DNA from: an uncultured Cellvibrio sp.
GTDB lineage: Bacteria > Pseudomonadota > Gammaproteobacteria > Pseudomonadales > Cellvibrionaceae
Reading direction: 5' to 3'
Assembly: GCA_937958105.1 (NCBI GenBank)
Contig: CALFXJ010000013.1
Location: forward strand, 1-64,000
Length of the DNA stretch: 64,000 nucleotides
Shown: positions 25,614 to 35,784 of the stretch, one piece after another
Layout: each line of letters starts with the position of its first letter
How positions within the stretch are numbered: the stretch's first letter is position 1
The notes under the pieces: model-generated
Databases searched by the model: none
Told to the model about the DNA's origin: nothing
The model's input: only the letters and a program-made list of their open reading frames with translations
Program-made: the position numbers and the translations under genes

Positions 25614-25966
25614 GTTGATCTCTCCAAGTTTGTAAAAAATTATTTTTACAGCACTGACGAGATTAACGATAGCACATATTCTGCGTTTTTTTAGTTTCAG
25701 CAAAAGTTATATGCGGATTCACACAAAAGAATTTGCGTTAACAAAAACTGTCGACTCAAAACCTGCCGCCGATGAAGAACAAAATATTGAGAGGTGATAC
25801 GCATTATGGAGAACACGAAACACAAATTCATGCAGCAGGATTCACAGCACGTTACCCATTGAGCATCTTGCGGGCTCATCTGATTTGTGCAAAAAGATGC
25901 GACAATTTCTCCGCGAAAATAAAAATATCTGCAGCCGATGTTGGGATAAAGGATCAAAGAAAACGC
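25614..25966. other. AT-rich gene-free spacer upstream of the histone-like gene
   Basis: About 350 bases, visibly more AT-rich than the neighbours, with no convincing gene. Two short open frames (25772-25969 plus, 25697-25975 minus) lack a ribosome binding site and protein-like composition. It should contain the histone-like gene promoter, but no clear -35/-10 pair was found. Confidence 0.5.
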
Positions 25967-26001
25967 TGAAAACAAAACAGGCTCCCGAGGGAGCCTGTTT
26001 T
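25967..26001 (-). terminator. Intrinsic terminator of adk
   Basis: AAACAGGCTCC, a short CTCG loop, GGAGCCTGTTT, then TTGTTTTC on the minus strand: an 11-12-bp stem with U-rich tail about 30 bases after the adk stop. The other strand ends in TTTTAT, so it may act weakly in both directions. Confidence 0.88.
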
Positions 26002-26031
26002 ATATTGAAGGATGAAATCCAGCAGAACAGC

Positions 26032-26998
<967 letters not shown>

Positions 26999-27328
26999 AT
27001 GAAAGTCAGCGAACTGGTCGACCACTGGAATCAAACAGCGAGCGGGGAACTCACACCAAACACCTATACGGTCCGCTTATCGATTGAAGATGCGGCGAAG
27101 TTAGCCGCGCTGGGGGAGATGTATCCCAAGCGCACTCAGGAACAGTTGATCACCGATCTCCTGTCCGCTGCGCTCAGTGAGCTGGAAGGAACCATGCCCT
27201 ATGTCAAAGGCTCACGCATCATCAGTGAAGATGAGATGGGAGATCCTGTTTATGAGGATCAGGGCCCTACGCCCACCTTCCTGGCTCTTACCCACAAGCA
27301 TATGATGCGGTTGCAGAACGCCTTCTGA
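26999..27328 (+). CDS. Conserved small protein, ribbon-helix-helix-like N region
   Basis: The 109-residue cytoplasmic protein has the pattern NTYTVRLSIEDAAKLAALGEMYP followed by RTQEQLITDLLSAALSELE. This looks like a strand plus two helices, as in ribbon-helix-helix DNA-binding proteins. A conserved-looking acidic tail (EDEMGDPVYEDQGPTPTFL) follows. Similar pseudomonad proteins have been named type 1 pili tip component, but nothing here supports a pilus role: there is no signal peptide. ATG 26999 is chosen because GAGGT (26986-26990) is spaced for it. Function unknown. Confidence 0.75.
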   Translation: MKVSELVDHWNQTASGELTPNTYTVRLSIEDAAKLAALGEMYPKRTQEQLITDLLSAALSELEGTMPYVKGSRIISEDEMGDPVYEDQGPTPTFLALTHKHMMRLQNAF

Positions 27329-27604
27329 CACAGACAGTCCTGCCCTATCCTGCATTCAGCCGGACTCCTTAGCCCGGCCCACCCTATCGAAAGCAGCCTT
27401 TCCTGAGCGATGGGCTGATTTCTTATCCTCCCTCTCATCATACTTCCGCCTGATACACCATTTTTCTGCAGAAAAGCAAAAAGAAAAAAGCGATGCCAAT
27501 TGATCATCGTCCGTACTGGTCCTACAATAATGATGCGTTCACTAATACGCAGAGATTTTTAGGTGAGAGAACTACATAATCCACAAAAAATAGGATAAGA
27601 CTAA

Positions 27605-28075
27605 ATGAATAATTCTGTGGAACTTGATGAATTTGATCGTAAGATCCTCCGCGCCCTTCAGGAAAATGCCGATTATTCCATGGCGGACCTGGGTAACCTG
27701 ATTGGGCTTTCCCATACTCCCTGCTGGCGACGGTTGAAACGACTGGAATCGGAGGGTGTGATTCGCGGAAAAGTCACACTGCTGGATGCCGGCATGTTGA
27801 ACCTGAGTGTCACCGTGCATGCCCGGGTCAACCTCAGGGATCGAACAGAGTCCGCCTTTGCCGCCTTTGAAGCGGCGCTCGACCCAATTAATGAAATCAC
27901 CGAATGCTATGCCACCAGTGGCGATCAGGATTATCTGCTGCAGATTGTTGTAGAAAGTGTGGGGCATTATGAAGAACTGCTGAAGAAAACCTTGTTGCAC
28001 CTGCCTCATGTAGGTTCGGTTCATTCGACATTTGCTTTACGACAGGTGAAGTACTCAACGCAACTGCCACTGTAA
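27605..28075 (+). CDS. Lrp/AsnC family transcriptional regulator
   Basis: The 156-residue protein begins with the Lrp winged helix-turn-helix (LDEFDRKILRALQENADYSMADLGNLIGLSHTPCWRRLKRLE...) and continues into the RAM/ligand-binding domain (about 70-150), with ECYATSGDQDYLLQI typical of the effector pocket. Such proteins form octamer-like assemblies and sense amino acids; the ligand here is unknown. GGATAAGA precedes ATG 27605. It stands alone, with a terminator after it. Confidence 0.93.
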   Translation: MNNSVELDEFDRKILRALQENADYSMADLGNLIGLSHTPCWRRLKRLESEGVIRGKVTLLDAGMLNLSVTVHARVNLRDRTESAFAAFEAALDPINEITECYATSGDQDYLLQIVVESVGHYEELLKKTLLHLPHVGSVHSTFALRQVKYSTQLPL

Positions 28076-28086
28076 TCTACGCCTGC

Positions 28087-28112
28087 AACAGGGCACCTGG
28101 TGCCCTGTTTTT
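28087..28112 (+). terminator. Intrinsic terminator after the Lrp-family gene
   Basis: AACAGGGCA, a CCTGG-centred loop, TGCCCTGTT followed by TTT: a 9-11-bp stem with U-tract 11 bases after the stop, between two convergent genes. Confidence 0.88.
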
Positions 28113-28126
28113 ACCACTAACCCTCC

Positions 28127-29065
28127 TTATCTTCGCAACTGGTGAGCCCGCCCCGGGTGTTCAACCCGAAGAACTTCAATAGCACCGCGCTCCTGCAGAG
28201 TTACATACAGCGTTCGACCATCATCGCCACCAAAGGCCAGGTTGGTAGGTTTCTGCCCCTTTAATGGAATCTCGCGCAGCAGTTGTCCTGCAGGAGACAC
28301 AACAGCTACTACGCCCGCACCATAGCGTGCGATGTACAAATTACCCTGACTGTCGCAGCGCATACCATCCAACCCATGATCAGCAAACTCTATCAACAGA
28401 CGTTTATTGGCAAGCGCACCACTCTCCAGGATGTCGTACGACCATATCCTGCGCTGCACACTTTCAGACACATATAGGTGTTTTTCATCCGTGCTCACCT
28501 CAACACCGTTAGTTGTTCCCATCCCTGCTTCCAGCAAGGTTGTTGTTCCATCCCGATCAATGCGCCAGAGCTGGCCGCTGTTGTCGGCCCATTTAGGATC
28601 ACTGGCGTAAAGGATTCCGGTGGCGCTGATGGCAATATCGTTAGGCTGATTCATCGCGGGGTTATGGGCAAAGACGTCAACCTGACGTGAAGCCGGATTC
28701 ACGCGGAGGATGTTGTGACCGACATAGTCAGCAATATACATCTCACCGGCGCGATCAAAACGAATGCCGTTACCGACGCTGCCCTCAGGAAGTTTTACAA
28801 ACAACTCAGCGTTTCCGGTTCCGTCTTCGTTAGTAGTGACTCGGCCAATAGTGCCTTCCTGTGCAAAATTGACCAGATAAAGATTTCCATCAGGCCCAAC
28901 TGCAGGCCCTTCAATCCCCTGCGTGAATACCCCGTCACCCACATAATCACGCACTGTGTATAACGCTTCCTCTTTTGAATCTGCGCCTGTCGTTGCCGTT
29001 TGACAGGCTGCAGCCAGAAGTGAAGCAGCTGCGATTACCATTGCCATGGAATAATGTTTTTTCAC
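28127..29065 (-). CDS. SMP-30/gluconolactonase-like beta-propeller lipoprotein
   Basis: The protein (about 312 residues) is a six-bladed-propeller type of the SMP-30/gluconolactonase group. Repeated blade motifs are GPDGNLYLVNF, GNGIRFDRAGEMYIADY, PNDIAISATGILYASD and GVEVSTDEKHLYVSES. The N terminus has a signal peptide ending at AAAC, a weak lipobox with Cys near residue 21, so it is probably an exported lipoprotein. GTG 29065 with AGGGG upstream is favoured; an ATG at 29110 is the alternative. A lactonase role is possible but unproven. Confidence 0.8.
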   Translation of the reverse strand: MKKHYSMAMVIAAASLLAAACQTATTGADSKEEALYTVRDYVGDGVFTQGIEGPAVGPDGNLYLVNFAQEGTIGRVTTNEDGTGNAELFVKLPEGSVGNGIRFDRAGEMYIADYVGHNILRVNPASRQVDVFAHNPAMNQPNDIAISATGILYASDPKWADNSGQLWRIDRDGTTTLLEAGMGTTNGVEVSTDEKHLYVSESVQRRIWSYDILESGALANKRLLIEFADHGLDGMRCDSQGNLYIARYGAGVVAVVSPAGQLLREIPLKGQKPTNLAFGGDDGRTLYVTLQERGAIEVLRVEHPGRAHQLRR

Positions 29066-29194
29066 AGGTTTTACCCCTTGTATATATTTTTTAGTTGCAG
29101 TGTGGAGCACGGAGGATAAATCAAAGCGGCGGGATAAAACAGGTGTACTTATGGCGGGAAAATCTCGGCCTGTTGCGGTTATTCGGACAGGCCG

Positions 29195-29725
29195 TCAGGC
29201 ATCCATCTCTCCGAAGGATTCTGCTGTGCGATAAATAATTTCTTCCAGGATCTGTTCCGGACTTTTATCACCACAGTCAACAGTTATGTTGGCATACCTC
29301 TGATACAGCGGGCGACGCTCGGCAAATAACTCCGCAAAACTCTGCCCCGGACGCCCGGCGATTCCGCGGCTGTCGAAGTTATGGATACGTTGCATCAGGC
29401 TGTCGAAAGGAACATCGAGAAAAACAATCGGACCAAAGCTGTTTAGATGCTTCATTCCCGCATCACTGTATGCGGCACTGCCACCGGTGGCGATAACATG
29501 GTTAGTGCAGTTCACCGACAGGAGGATGTCTTCTTCGATATCGCGCAACCGTTGATAACCCTGCTCCTGCAGGATTTCCTGCAAGGTTTTCTCTTCACGC
29601 AACTGAATCAGAATATCCGTATCGATAAAGTTCTTGGCCAGTTCCTTGGCCAGAAGGATGCCTATGGTGCTTTTTCCGGCTCCCGGCATTCCGATCAGAA
29701 TCAGGTTGGTATCCAGAGCACTCAT
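29195..29725 (-). CDS. Shikimate-kinase-like protein
   Basis: The 176-residue P-loop kinase has the AroK fold. Walker A is GMPGAGKST, the metal/shikimate aspartates are in FIDTD, the Arg is in LRDIEED, a second Arg in AGRPG and a third in ERRPLY. The usual Gly-Gly-Gly of the shikimate site is GGS here (ATGGSAAY). The protein starts 15 bases after the chemoreceptor gene on the same strand, an unusual partner for a shikimate-pathway enzyme. It may be a second shikimate kinase or act on another small substrate. Confidence 0.8.
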   Translation of the reverse strand: MSALDTNLILIGMPGAGKSTIGILLAKELAKNFIDTDILIQLREEKTLQEILQEQGYQRLRDIEEDILLSVNCTNHVIATGGSAAYSDAGMKHLNSFGPIVFLDVPFDSLMQRIHNFDSRGIAGRPGQSFAELFAERRPLYQRYANITVDCGDKSPEQILEEIIYRTAESFGEMDA

Positions 29726-29740
29726 CCTCTTGTCCCTCCG

Positions 29741-31387
29741 CTATACCCGGAAATTTCCCAGCAGTTGTCGCAGGCTGGAGGACAACTGGTTAAGGCGCTG
29801 GCTGGCGTTGGCCGTCCTGGTGGCATCTTCAGACGTGGTCATGGCCAGCTGATTGATCTCTACCAGGCTCTTGTCTATCTCTGCGGTCACTGTGCTTTGC
29901 TCTTCTGCGGCAGTCGCAATTTGAATGGCCATGTTGGTGATGTTCTGCACCGCCGAGCCTATCCCCGCGAGCGATTCTCCTGCTTCGCTGGCCGAGGTCA
30001 CAGCCTCTGTCGTCATCGCGGTACTGGCGTTCATGGATTCCACAGCATGCTGCACACCGCTTTGCAGCTGGCCCAGCATGCCTTGAATATCTTCCGTGGA
30101 TTGCTGCGTGCGACTGGCGAGTGTCCGCACCTCGTCCGCCACTACCGCAAATCCTCTGCCCTGTTCACCGGCCCGCGCCGCTTCAATGGCAGCGTTCAAG
30201 GCCAGCAGATTAGTCTGTTCTGCGATGCCGCGAATAACATCAATCACCGAGGTAACATTTTTCGCTTCGCTTTCCAGCCGCACCATAATCTCTGCCGTTT
30301 GACTGATCCGGCTTGCAAGGCTCTGGACTCGCTCGACCGCCAGACGAATCCGCTCCTGCCCCTGGGTCGTAATCTGGTTGGCATTTCGGGCGTTCTGTGC
30401 AGTTTCTCCTGTGTTACGCGCAACCTCCTGAATAGCCACTGTCAGCTCGTTCACTGCTGCCACAACCATGGTGATGGCATGACATTGTTCGTCTGCCGCT
30501 TTCTGGCTGCTGCTGGAAACTTCCAGCAATGTTTCAGCAGAGGTGGAAACATCATCGGTATTGAGACGAATATCGCTGATCAGGTGTTGCAGTTTTCCCA
30601 TAAAGCGATTGACGTGTCCCGCCAGCTCACCCAGCTCATCTTTTCGTGCGATGTCGATGCGGATCGTAAGATCTCCATCCCCTTCGGCGATGTTTTGAAT
30701 GCGATCGCTGATCATGCGCAGGGGTACTGTAACCACCAGCGGCAGGAACCAGGCCGCCACCAGAGCTACCAGGGTTCCAATCACCACCAGCAATAATAAA
30801 CGGGAGGCGATAAAGCCGCGCTCTTCGTCAATCGCTTCAGTGAATTGGTCAACATGCTCCAGACGGCGTTCGCCTACCACATCAATAAAGTTGCGCAGGT
30901 TGGAATAAGCCACGAAGCCTTCCCCAAACGAGCGTTCAAGCTGCTGTTCCCGCGCTTGCGGATCATCGGTATCCGCGCGGCTGACGATGTCGTTGGTGAT
31001 CTGCTTCCAGGCCTGTAGCAGCTCCAGAAATTCGCGGCGTTCCTGTTCGGTGGCCGTATTGGATAACGCGAAGGACTCCAGAACACGGTCATGGGTCTGC
31101 TGGATATTCTCCGCGTGCTCCGCAACCAGCACCTGCCGCTCCCGTGCATCAAGCTGGCCGACAAACAGAGCCCGTTCCGCCGTCAGCGCCTGGTAAAGAT
31201 CCCGATCAGCCTGCATCAGCAGCTGGATTTCAGGCAGGTTTATCTTCGCCAGCGTCTCCGCGTTGTCGGCAAGGGTAGTGCTGGATCTCACGGCAAAAAT
31301 GCCCATGTAGAGAAACAACAGAACGAGCAACATCAAGGGAATACCGAGCTTCCAGCGGAAGCTGATGTTCTGATACCAGGCTGTCAT
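29741..31387 (-). CDS. Methyl-accepting chemotaxis protein with four-helix-bundle sensor
   Basis: The 548-residue receptor has a transmembrane segment at about 13-33 and a periplasmic helical domain (about 35-188) rich in Glu, Gln and Leu, of the 4HB type. A second transmembrane segment (about 195-218), a HAMP domain and the signalling domain with tip [20 protein letters not shown] follow. The attractant or repellent cannot be read. No CheB/CheR-tethering pentapeptide is present at the C terminus. No FliA promoter was found upstream. The shikimate-kinase-like gene follows closely. Confidence 0.93.
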   Translation of the reverse strand: MTAWYQNISFRWKLGIPLMLLVLLFLYMGIFAVRSSTTLADNAETLAKINLPEIQLLMQADRDLYQALTAERALFVGQLDARERQVLVAEHAENIQQTHDRVLESFALSNTATEQERREFLELLQAWKQITNDIVSRADTDDPQAREQQLERSFGEGFVAYSNLRNFIDVVGERRLEHVDQFTEAIDEERGFIASRLLLLVVIGTLVALVAAWFLPLVVTVPLRMISDRIQNIAEGDGDLTIRIDIARKDELGELAGHVNRFMGKLQHLISDIRLNTDDVSTSAETLLEVSSSSQKAADEQCHAITMVVAAVNELTVAIQEVARNTGETAQNARNANQITTQGQERIRLAVERVQSLASRISQTAEIMVRLESEAKNVTSVIDVIRGIAEQTNLLALNAAIEAARAGEQGRGFAVVADEVRTLASRTQQSTEDIQGMLGQLQSGVQHAVESMNASTAMTTEAVTSASEAGESLAGIGSAVQNITNMAIQIATAAEEQSTVTAEIDKSLVEINQLAMTTSEDATRTANASQRLNQLSSSLRQLLGNFRV

Positions 31388-31566
31388 CTAAATCACCATC
31401 TTGAAGAGTAGAGCAACTACGTACTGAAAGTTACGTGCCACAATCCTCTAGAGTGTAGTACAGCTGCTGGCTTGCGCTAAGAAAGTGCAGCGAAACCGAA
31501 AACGGGCACTGCAATCTCAATATAAATATGATTTCTTTGAGCCGGGCGGTGATAGCGACCTCATGG

Positions 31567-33030
31567 TCAGCGGGTGATACCGCCCTGGCAGAGATACTTG
31601 ATGTTAAGGTAGTCCTCAATCCCGTAACGAGAACCTTCCCGCCCCATCCCCGACTGCTTTACACCGCCAAAGGGGGCTACTTCACTGGAGATGATGCCTT
31701 CGTTGATCCCTACCATTCCGGCTTCGAGTTGCTCTGCAACACGCCAGATTCTAACGGGGTCGCGGCTATAAAAATAAGCAGCGAGCCCAAACTCCGTATC
31801 GTTCGCCAGCTGTATCGCTTTTTCTTCACTGTGGAATTTGATCAGCGGAGCAACGGGGCCGAAGATCTCCTCACGACACAAACGTGACGCGGGGTCGACC
31901 TCGGTTAATACGGTGGGAAGATAGAACTGGGAATCCATCGATAAGCGTTTACCGCCTGTGACAACTTTCGCACCGCGATCCACAGCATCAGCCATCAGTG
32001 TCTCAACTTTTTCGACCGCCGCTGGCGCAATCAGCGGACCAATAGTCACGCCCTCGTCTATCCCGTTACCCACCTTCAATTGCTTGACGGCTGCAACCAG
32101 CTTTTCGGTAAAGGCCTCGTAAATATCGGCATGGACGTAAAAGCGGTTAGCACAGACACAGGTCTGGCCGGCATTGCGGAATTTGGAAGCTATGGCCCCC
32201 TTTACCGCCTCATCAAGGTCTGCATCTTCAAACACGATAAAGGGTGCATTGCCGCCTAGCTCCATGGTTACCTTTTTAACTGTTGAAGCCGCCTGTCCCA
32301 TCAGTGTCCGCCCCACTTCGGTGGAGCCGGTGAAAGTAATCTTGCGCACCTTGTCGTTAGTACTTAGTTCATGGCCGATGGCTTTTGCATCATCACCTAC
32401 CACGATATTGATAACTCCCGCCGGAATACCCGCTTCGCTCGCCAGCGCCACCAGGGCAAGTGCTGACAAAGGGGTCTGTGAGGCAGGCTTGGCAACCACT
32501 GTACAACCGGCTGCCACTGCCGGTGCCAGCTTCCGCGCTAGCATGGCGTTGGGGAAATTCCAGGGTGTAATCGCTGCAACGACACCCAGTGCCTGTTTTA
32601 TAGCGAGCATTCGTTTTTCTGCCATCGGAGACGTAATCACATCACCGTTCAAGCGCTTCGCCTCTTCGGCAAACCATTCGATGTAACTCGCACCGTATGC
32701 TATCTCACCGCGTGCCTCAGAGAGTGGCTTGCCCTGCTCCGAAGTCAGAATTAACGCCAGATCGTCCTGATGCTCCATCACCAGATCAAACCAGCGGCGC
32801 ATGATCTGACTTCGCTCTTTTCCTGTCCGCGCCTGCCACTCAGGAAATGCCGCGGCAGCGGCATCAATCGCCCGCTGCGTTTCTGCGACGCCGGCATTGG
32901 CCACCTTCAACAGCTCTGCGCCGTTGACCGGATTGGTAACGCTCAGGGTTCGGCCGTCATCGGCGTCACACCAACTGCCCGCGATATAAAGCTGGTGTTG
33001 TAACAGTGTCGGATTATTCAGAGATAACAT
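31567..33030 (-). CDS. gabD: NAD(P)-dependent succinate-semialdehyde dehydrogenase
   Basis: The protein (487 residues from ATG 33030) is an aldehyde dehydrogenase of the GabD type. It has [10 protein letters not shown], cofactor motif FTGSTEVG, catalytic Glu in ELGGNAPF, catalytic Cys in [12 protein letters not shown], and the C-terminal [18 protein letters not shown]. It oxidises succinate semialdehyde to succinate in GABA/4-hydroxybutyrate breakdown. No gabT partner is adjacent, so the exact aldehyde is less certain. The frame is open upstream to 33312, but that part overlaps the rnb start and has no ALDH features. Confidence 0.9.
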   Translation of the reverse strand: MLSLNNPTLLQHQLYIAGSWCDADDGRTLSVTNPVNGAELLKVANAGVAETQRAIDAAAAAFPEWQARTGKERSQIMRRWFDLVMEHQDDLALILTSEQGKPLSEARGEIAYGASYIEWFAEEAKRLNGDVITSPMAEKRMLAIKQALGVVAAITPWNFPNAMLARKLAPAVAAGCTVVAKPASQTPLSALALVALASEAGIPAGVINIVVGDDAKAIGHELSTNDKVRKITFTGSTEVGRTLMGQAASTVKKVTMELGGNAPFIVFEDADLDEAVKGAIASKFRNAGQTCVCANRFYVHADIYEAFTEKLVAAVKQLKVGNGIDEGVTIGPLIAPAAVEKVETLMADAVDRGAKVVTGGKRLSMDSQFYLPTVLTEVDPASRLCREEIFGPVAPLIKFHSEEKAIQLANDTEFGLAAYFYSRDPVRIWRVAEQLEAGMVGINEGIISSEVAPFGGVKQSGMGREGSRYGIEDYLNIKYLCQGGITR

Positions 33031-33262
33031 ACCTGGCTCCCCTACAATGCGTTCGAATCCACATTTAATGCTGTGCGACATGACTTGTGACCGAGAAAGT
33101 CCTGAACAGGTTCGCATCGGCTGTGTGCAAAAAATATTCACCGGTGACGATCGACGGATTTTCTGCGACGAATAATAAGGTCCGAAGAATAGCTGTTCAT
33201 GGCAATCAGGGGAAATCCTGTTATCATCGCCACTTCTTTTCCCTTCATCAGTAAACGTTTTC

Positions 33263-35278
33263 ATGCTCAGTAAAGATACCCTGCAACAGCTTTCGCAGCT
33301 GAAGAATACCATCCGGGCGCAACGCGAGATTTATCAAGGTGTTGTTCGTGCCACTCCCAAACGATTCGGTTTTGTCCGGCTCGATGACGGTCGAGAAGCC
33401 TTTCTTGATCCCGAACAGATGCTGCGCGTACTGCCGGATGACCGGGTTGAAGTCGAGCTGAAAACCAATGATAAAAACCAGCTGGATGCCCGCCTGGAAA
33501 AGCTGATCAGCAGTTCCCTGGGCGAGTTTGTCGGCCGCTATGTCTGCAAGGGCAATGGCCATTTTGTTGAGCCGGATCTGCCCTTCTTTAATCGCTGGTT
33601 ATTTATTCCACCGCAGGAACGCAATAAATGTTCCGAGGGCGATCTGATTCTGTGTGAGATTATCAGACATCCGTTCAACAACGATGGTAAAGCTCAGGTC
33701 CGTATCATTCAGCGGATCGGCCGTCCCGATGAACCCGGTATTGAGAGCCGTTACATCCTCGCCAAGTATCAGTTACCGAATGAGTGGACTGCGGATACCC
33801 AGAGTGAAACTGCATCCATTAACTGGACACCGTTTTCGCGCGAGCCCCATCAACAGGATTTAACGCACCTGCCCTTTGTCACCATCGATTCCGAGACGAC
33901 ACGGGATATGGACGATGCAGTCTATGTTGAACGCAACGCCGAGGGCTGGACGGTATACACCGCGATTGCAGACCCCACGCGCCACATCTCTCCCGGCAGT
34001 GCGCTTGAAAAAGCCGCGCGCGAACGAGCCAGCACGGTTTATCTGCTGGGACAGACCATCAGCATGTTGCCAATTGAACTGGCTCACGATATTTATTCGC
34101 TGGTTCCGGAAAAAGAGCGGCCCGCACTCGTATGTCGCATGCAGGTCGATGCACAGGGAGTCATCACTGACTATGAATTCTTTGAAGCAGTCATCTGCTC
34201 AAGAAATAAATTAAGCTATCAAAGTGTCTATGATCTGCTGACTCCCACCCCTGAGGCCGAGCAGACCGAGATCCCCACCGAAGCGCAGAGCATGCTGCAC
34301 GAGCTGCACAGATTTGCTTTAGCGCGAATCAAATATCGTGCTGAACATGCCTTGGTCATGGAGGAGCGCGCTGATTACTTTTACATCCTCAATGAACAGA
34401 AAAAAATTGAGCGAGTGGAAAAGAAAGAACGCAACATCGCCCATCGCGTTGTAGAAGAAGCCATGCTGGCGACAAATATCTGCGCGGGTGAATTATTTGT
34501 AAAGCATCCCGGTTACGGTATCTTTTCAAGCCACCTGGGATTTCGTGCGGAAAGACTGGAAGATGCTCTAAGTCTTATTAATGAAGATCGGCCGGATCTG
34601 GAGCCAGGAGATCTGACCCGCCTGGAAAATTTTCAGCGTTTATTCAAGGAGCTGCGCCTGAATCCTGAAAATCAGGAAAAGAATGCGCCGCTGCTGGCAA
34701 TCCTGCAGCGTCTGTTGCAGGCCGCTGCTTTGACATTCGAGCCAAGCGGACACTTCGGCCTGGGATTTTCTGCCTACGCCACAGTGACTTCTCCTATCCG
34801 CCGCTACAACGACCTGTTCAACCACTTTGCCATCAAGCGGATTCTGAACAGCCTGCCACCATTGGAGGTTGATCCTGCGCTGCCGGAGCAACTACAAGAG
34901 CAGCTTGCCAAAGGCCGTCAGGCCTGCCGGCAGATTGAGCTCTGGCTGGTCTGCCAGTTTATGACACAACATATCGGCAGCGTGCACCGCGGAACCATCA
35001 CTCAGGTGAATTCAGTGGGTGTTGGTGTACGGCTGGAAGATCTCGGCGTGGAAGGATTTGTAACCCTGGCCGACAAGGAAAAAAATATCAAAACATCGCT
35101 TGATGCCCGCCGTTTCTGCCTGACTGCTGCTGATCGAACTTATCAGCTCGATCAGCAGGTTTCCGTCATGGTGGACAATGTCGATGTTGAAAAGCGTCGA
35201 ATTGGTCTGACGCTGGTGAGCGATGATATTGTCGACCGACTCAGCGTGTGGAGTGAACTGCCGTCAACGGAAAGTTAA
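33263..35278 (+). CDS. rnb: Exoribonuclease II (RNase II/R family)
   Basis: The 671-residue 3'-to-5' exoribonuclease has N-terminal cold-shock-like RNA-binding domains (about 20-170) and the RNB catalytic domain, with the acidic cluster [14 protein letters not shown] and [12 protein letters not shown]. The S1 domain lies near the C terminus (about 570-655). Length and the spacing of domains match RNase II more than the longer RNase R, which carries a Lys-rich tail. It degrades unstructured RNA. It is divergent from gabD, and an EVE-domain gene follows by 5 bases. Confidence 0.9.
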   Translation: MLSKDTLQQLSQLKNTIRAQREIYQGVVRATPKRFGFVRLDDGREAFLDPEQMLRVLPDDRVEVELKTNDKNQLDARLEKLISSSLGEFVGRYVCKGNGHFVEPDLPFFNRWLFIPPQERNKCSEGDLILCEIIRHPFNNDGKAQVRIIQRIGRPDEPGIESRYILAKYQLPNEWTADTQSETASINWTPFSREPHQQDLTHLPFVTIDSETTRDMDDAVYVERNAEGWTVYTAIADPTRHISPGSALEKAARERASTVYLLGQTISMLPIELAHDIYSLVPEKERPALVCRMQVDAQGVITDYEFFEAVICSRNKLSYQSVYDLLTPTPEAEQTEIPTEAQSMLHELHRFALARIKYRAEHALVMEERADYFYILNEQKKIERVEKKERNIAHRVVEEAMLATNICAGELFVKHPGYGIFSSHLGFRAERLEDALSLINEDRPDLEPGDLTRLENFQRLFKELRLNPENQEKNAPLLAILQRLLQAAALTFEPSGHFGLGFSAYATVTSPIRRYNDLFNHFAIKRILNSLPPLEVDPALPEQLQEQLAKGRQACRQIELWLVCQFMTQHIGSVHRGTITQVNSVGVGVRLEDLGVEGFVTLADKEKNIKTSLDARRFCLTAADRTYQLDQQVSVMVDNVDVEKRRIGLTLVSDDIVDRLSVWSELPSTES

Positions 35279-35283
35279 CTGAT

Positions 35284-35742
35284 ATGAAACGCTATTGGTT
35301 ATTCAAAGCAGAGCCGGATGTCTACGGCATTGATCATCTGGCTGCAGAGAAAAATCAGACGGGACGCTGGGATGGCATCCGTAACTATCAGGCGCGGAAT
35401 TTTCTGCGTGATCAGGTTTCACTGGATGACGAAGTCCTGCTCTACCACAGCCAGTGCAAACATATCGGCGTGGTGGGCACAGCGCGCGTCGTAAAAGCCG
35501 CTTATCCCGATCCTACGCAATTCAATCCTGAGAGTGATTATTACGATCCTAAAGCCAGCGCGGATGCGCCACGCTGGTTTTCTGTCGACATACGCTTGCA
35601 GGAAAAATTTAACCGCACCATCCCGCTGGCAGAAATCAAACAGCACCCACAACTGAGCGAGATGGTCTTGGTAAAACAGGGGCGATTGTCAATTCAACCG
35701 GTTACGCCAGAAGAATGGAAGATTATCCTGCGCATGCAGTAG
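35284..35742 (+). CDS. EVE-domain protein
   Basis: The 152-residue protein has the EVE/PUA-like fold. Characteristic stretches are YWLFKAEPDVYGIDHL, WDGIRNYQARNFLRD, DEVLLYHSQCKHIGVVG and the Pro/Asp-rich segment before RWFSVDI. EVE domains bind modified bases such as 5-methylcytosine derivatives and are found near restriction systems and RNA enzymes. Here it is tightly linked to rnb, which suggests a role in RNA handling; this is an inference from position only. Confidence 0.85.
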   Translation: MKRYWLFKAEPDVYGIDHLAAEKNQTGRWDGIRNYQARNFLRDQVSLDDEVLLYHSQCKHIGVVGTARVVKAAYPDPTQFNPESDYYDPKASADAPRWFSVDIRLQEKFNRTIPLAEIKQHPQLSEMVLVKQGRLSIQPVTPEEWKIILRMQ

Positions 35743-35784
35743 TGGTTTTCTTCCCTCTGTTCCTTCAGCTCTTTTCTTCAATAA

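Noticed and set aside
25772..25969. Possible 65-residue protein in the AT-rich gap
   Set aside because: No ribosome binding site, unusual composition, and it runs into the adk terminator.
29447..30796. A 449-codon rightward open frame opposite the chemoreceptor
   Set aside because: It is the complement of the conserved receptor signalling domain, His/Gly/Cys-rich with no recognisable domain; the receptor on the other strand explains the region.
31388..31566. Sigma-54 or FliA promoter for the chemoreceptor (TGGCACG near the start)
   Set aside because: The -12 GC is missing after TGGCACG, and no TAAA-N-GCCG pair has correct spacing.
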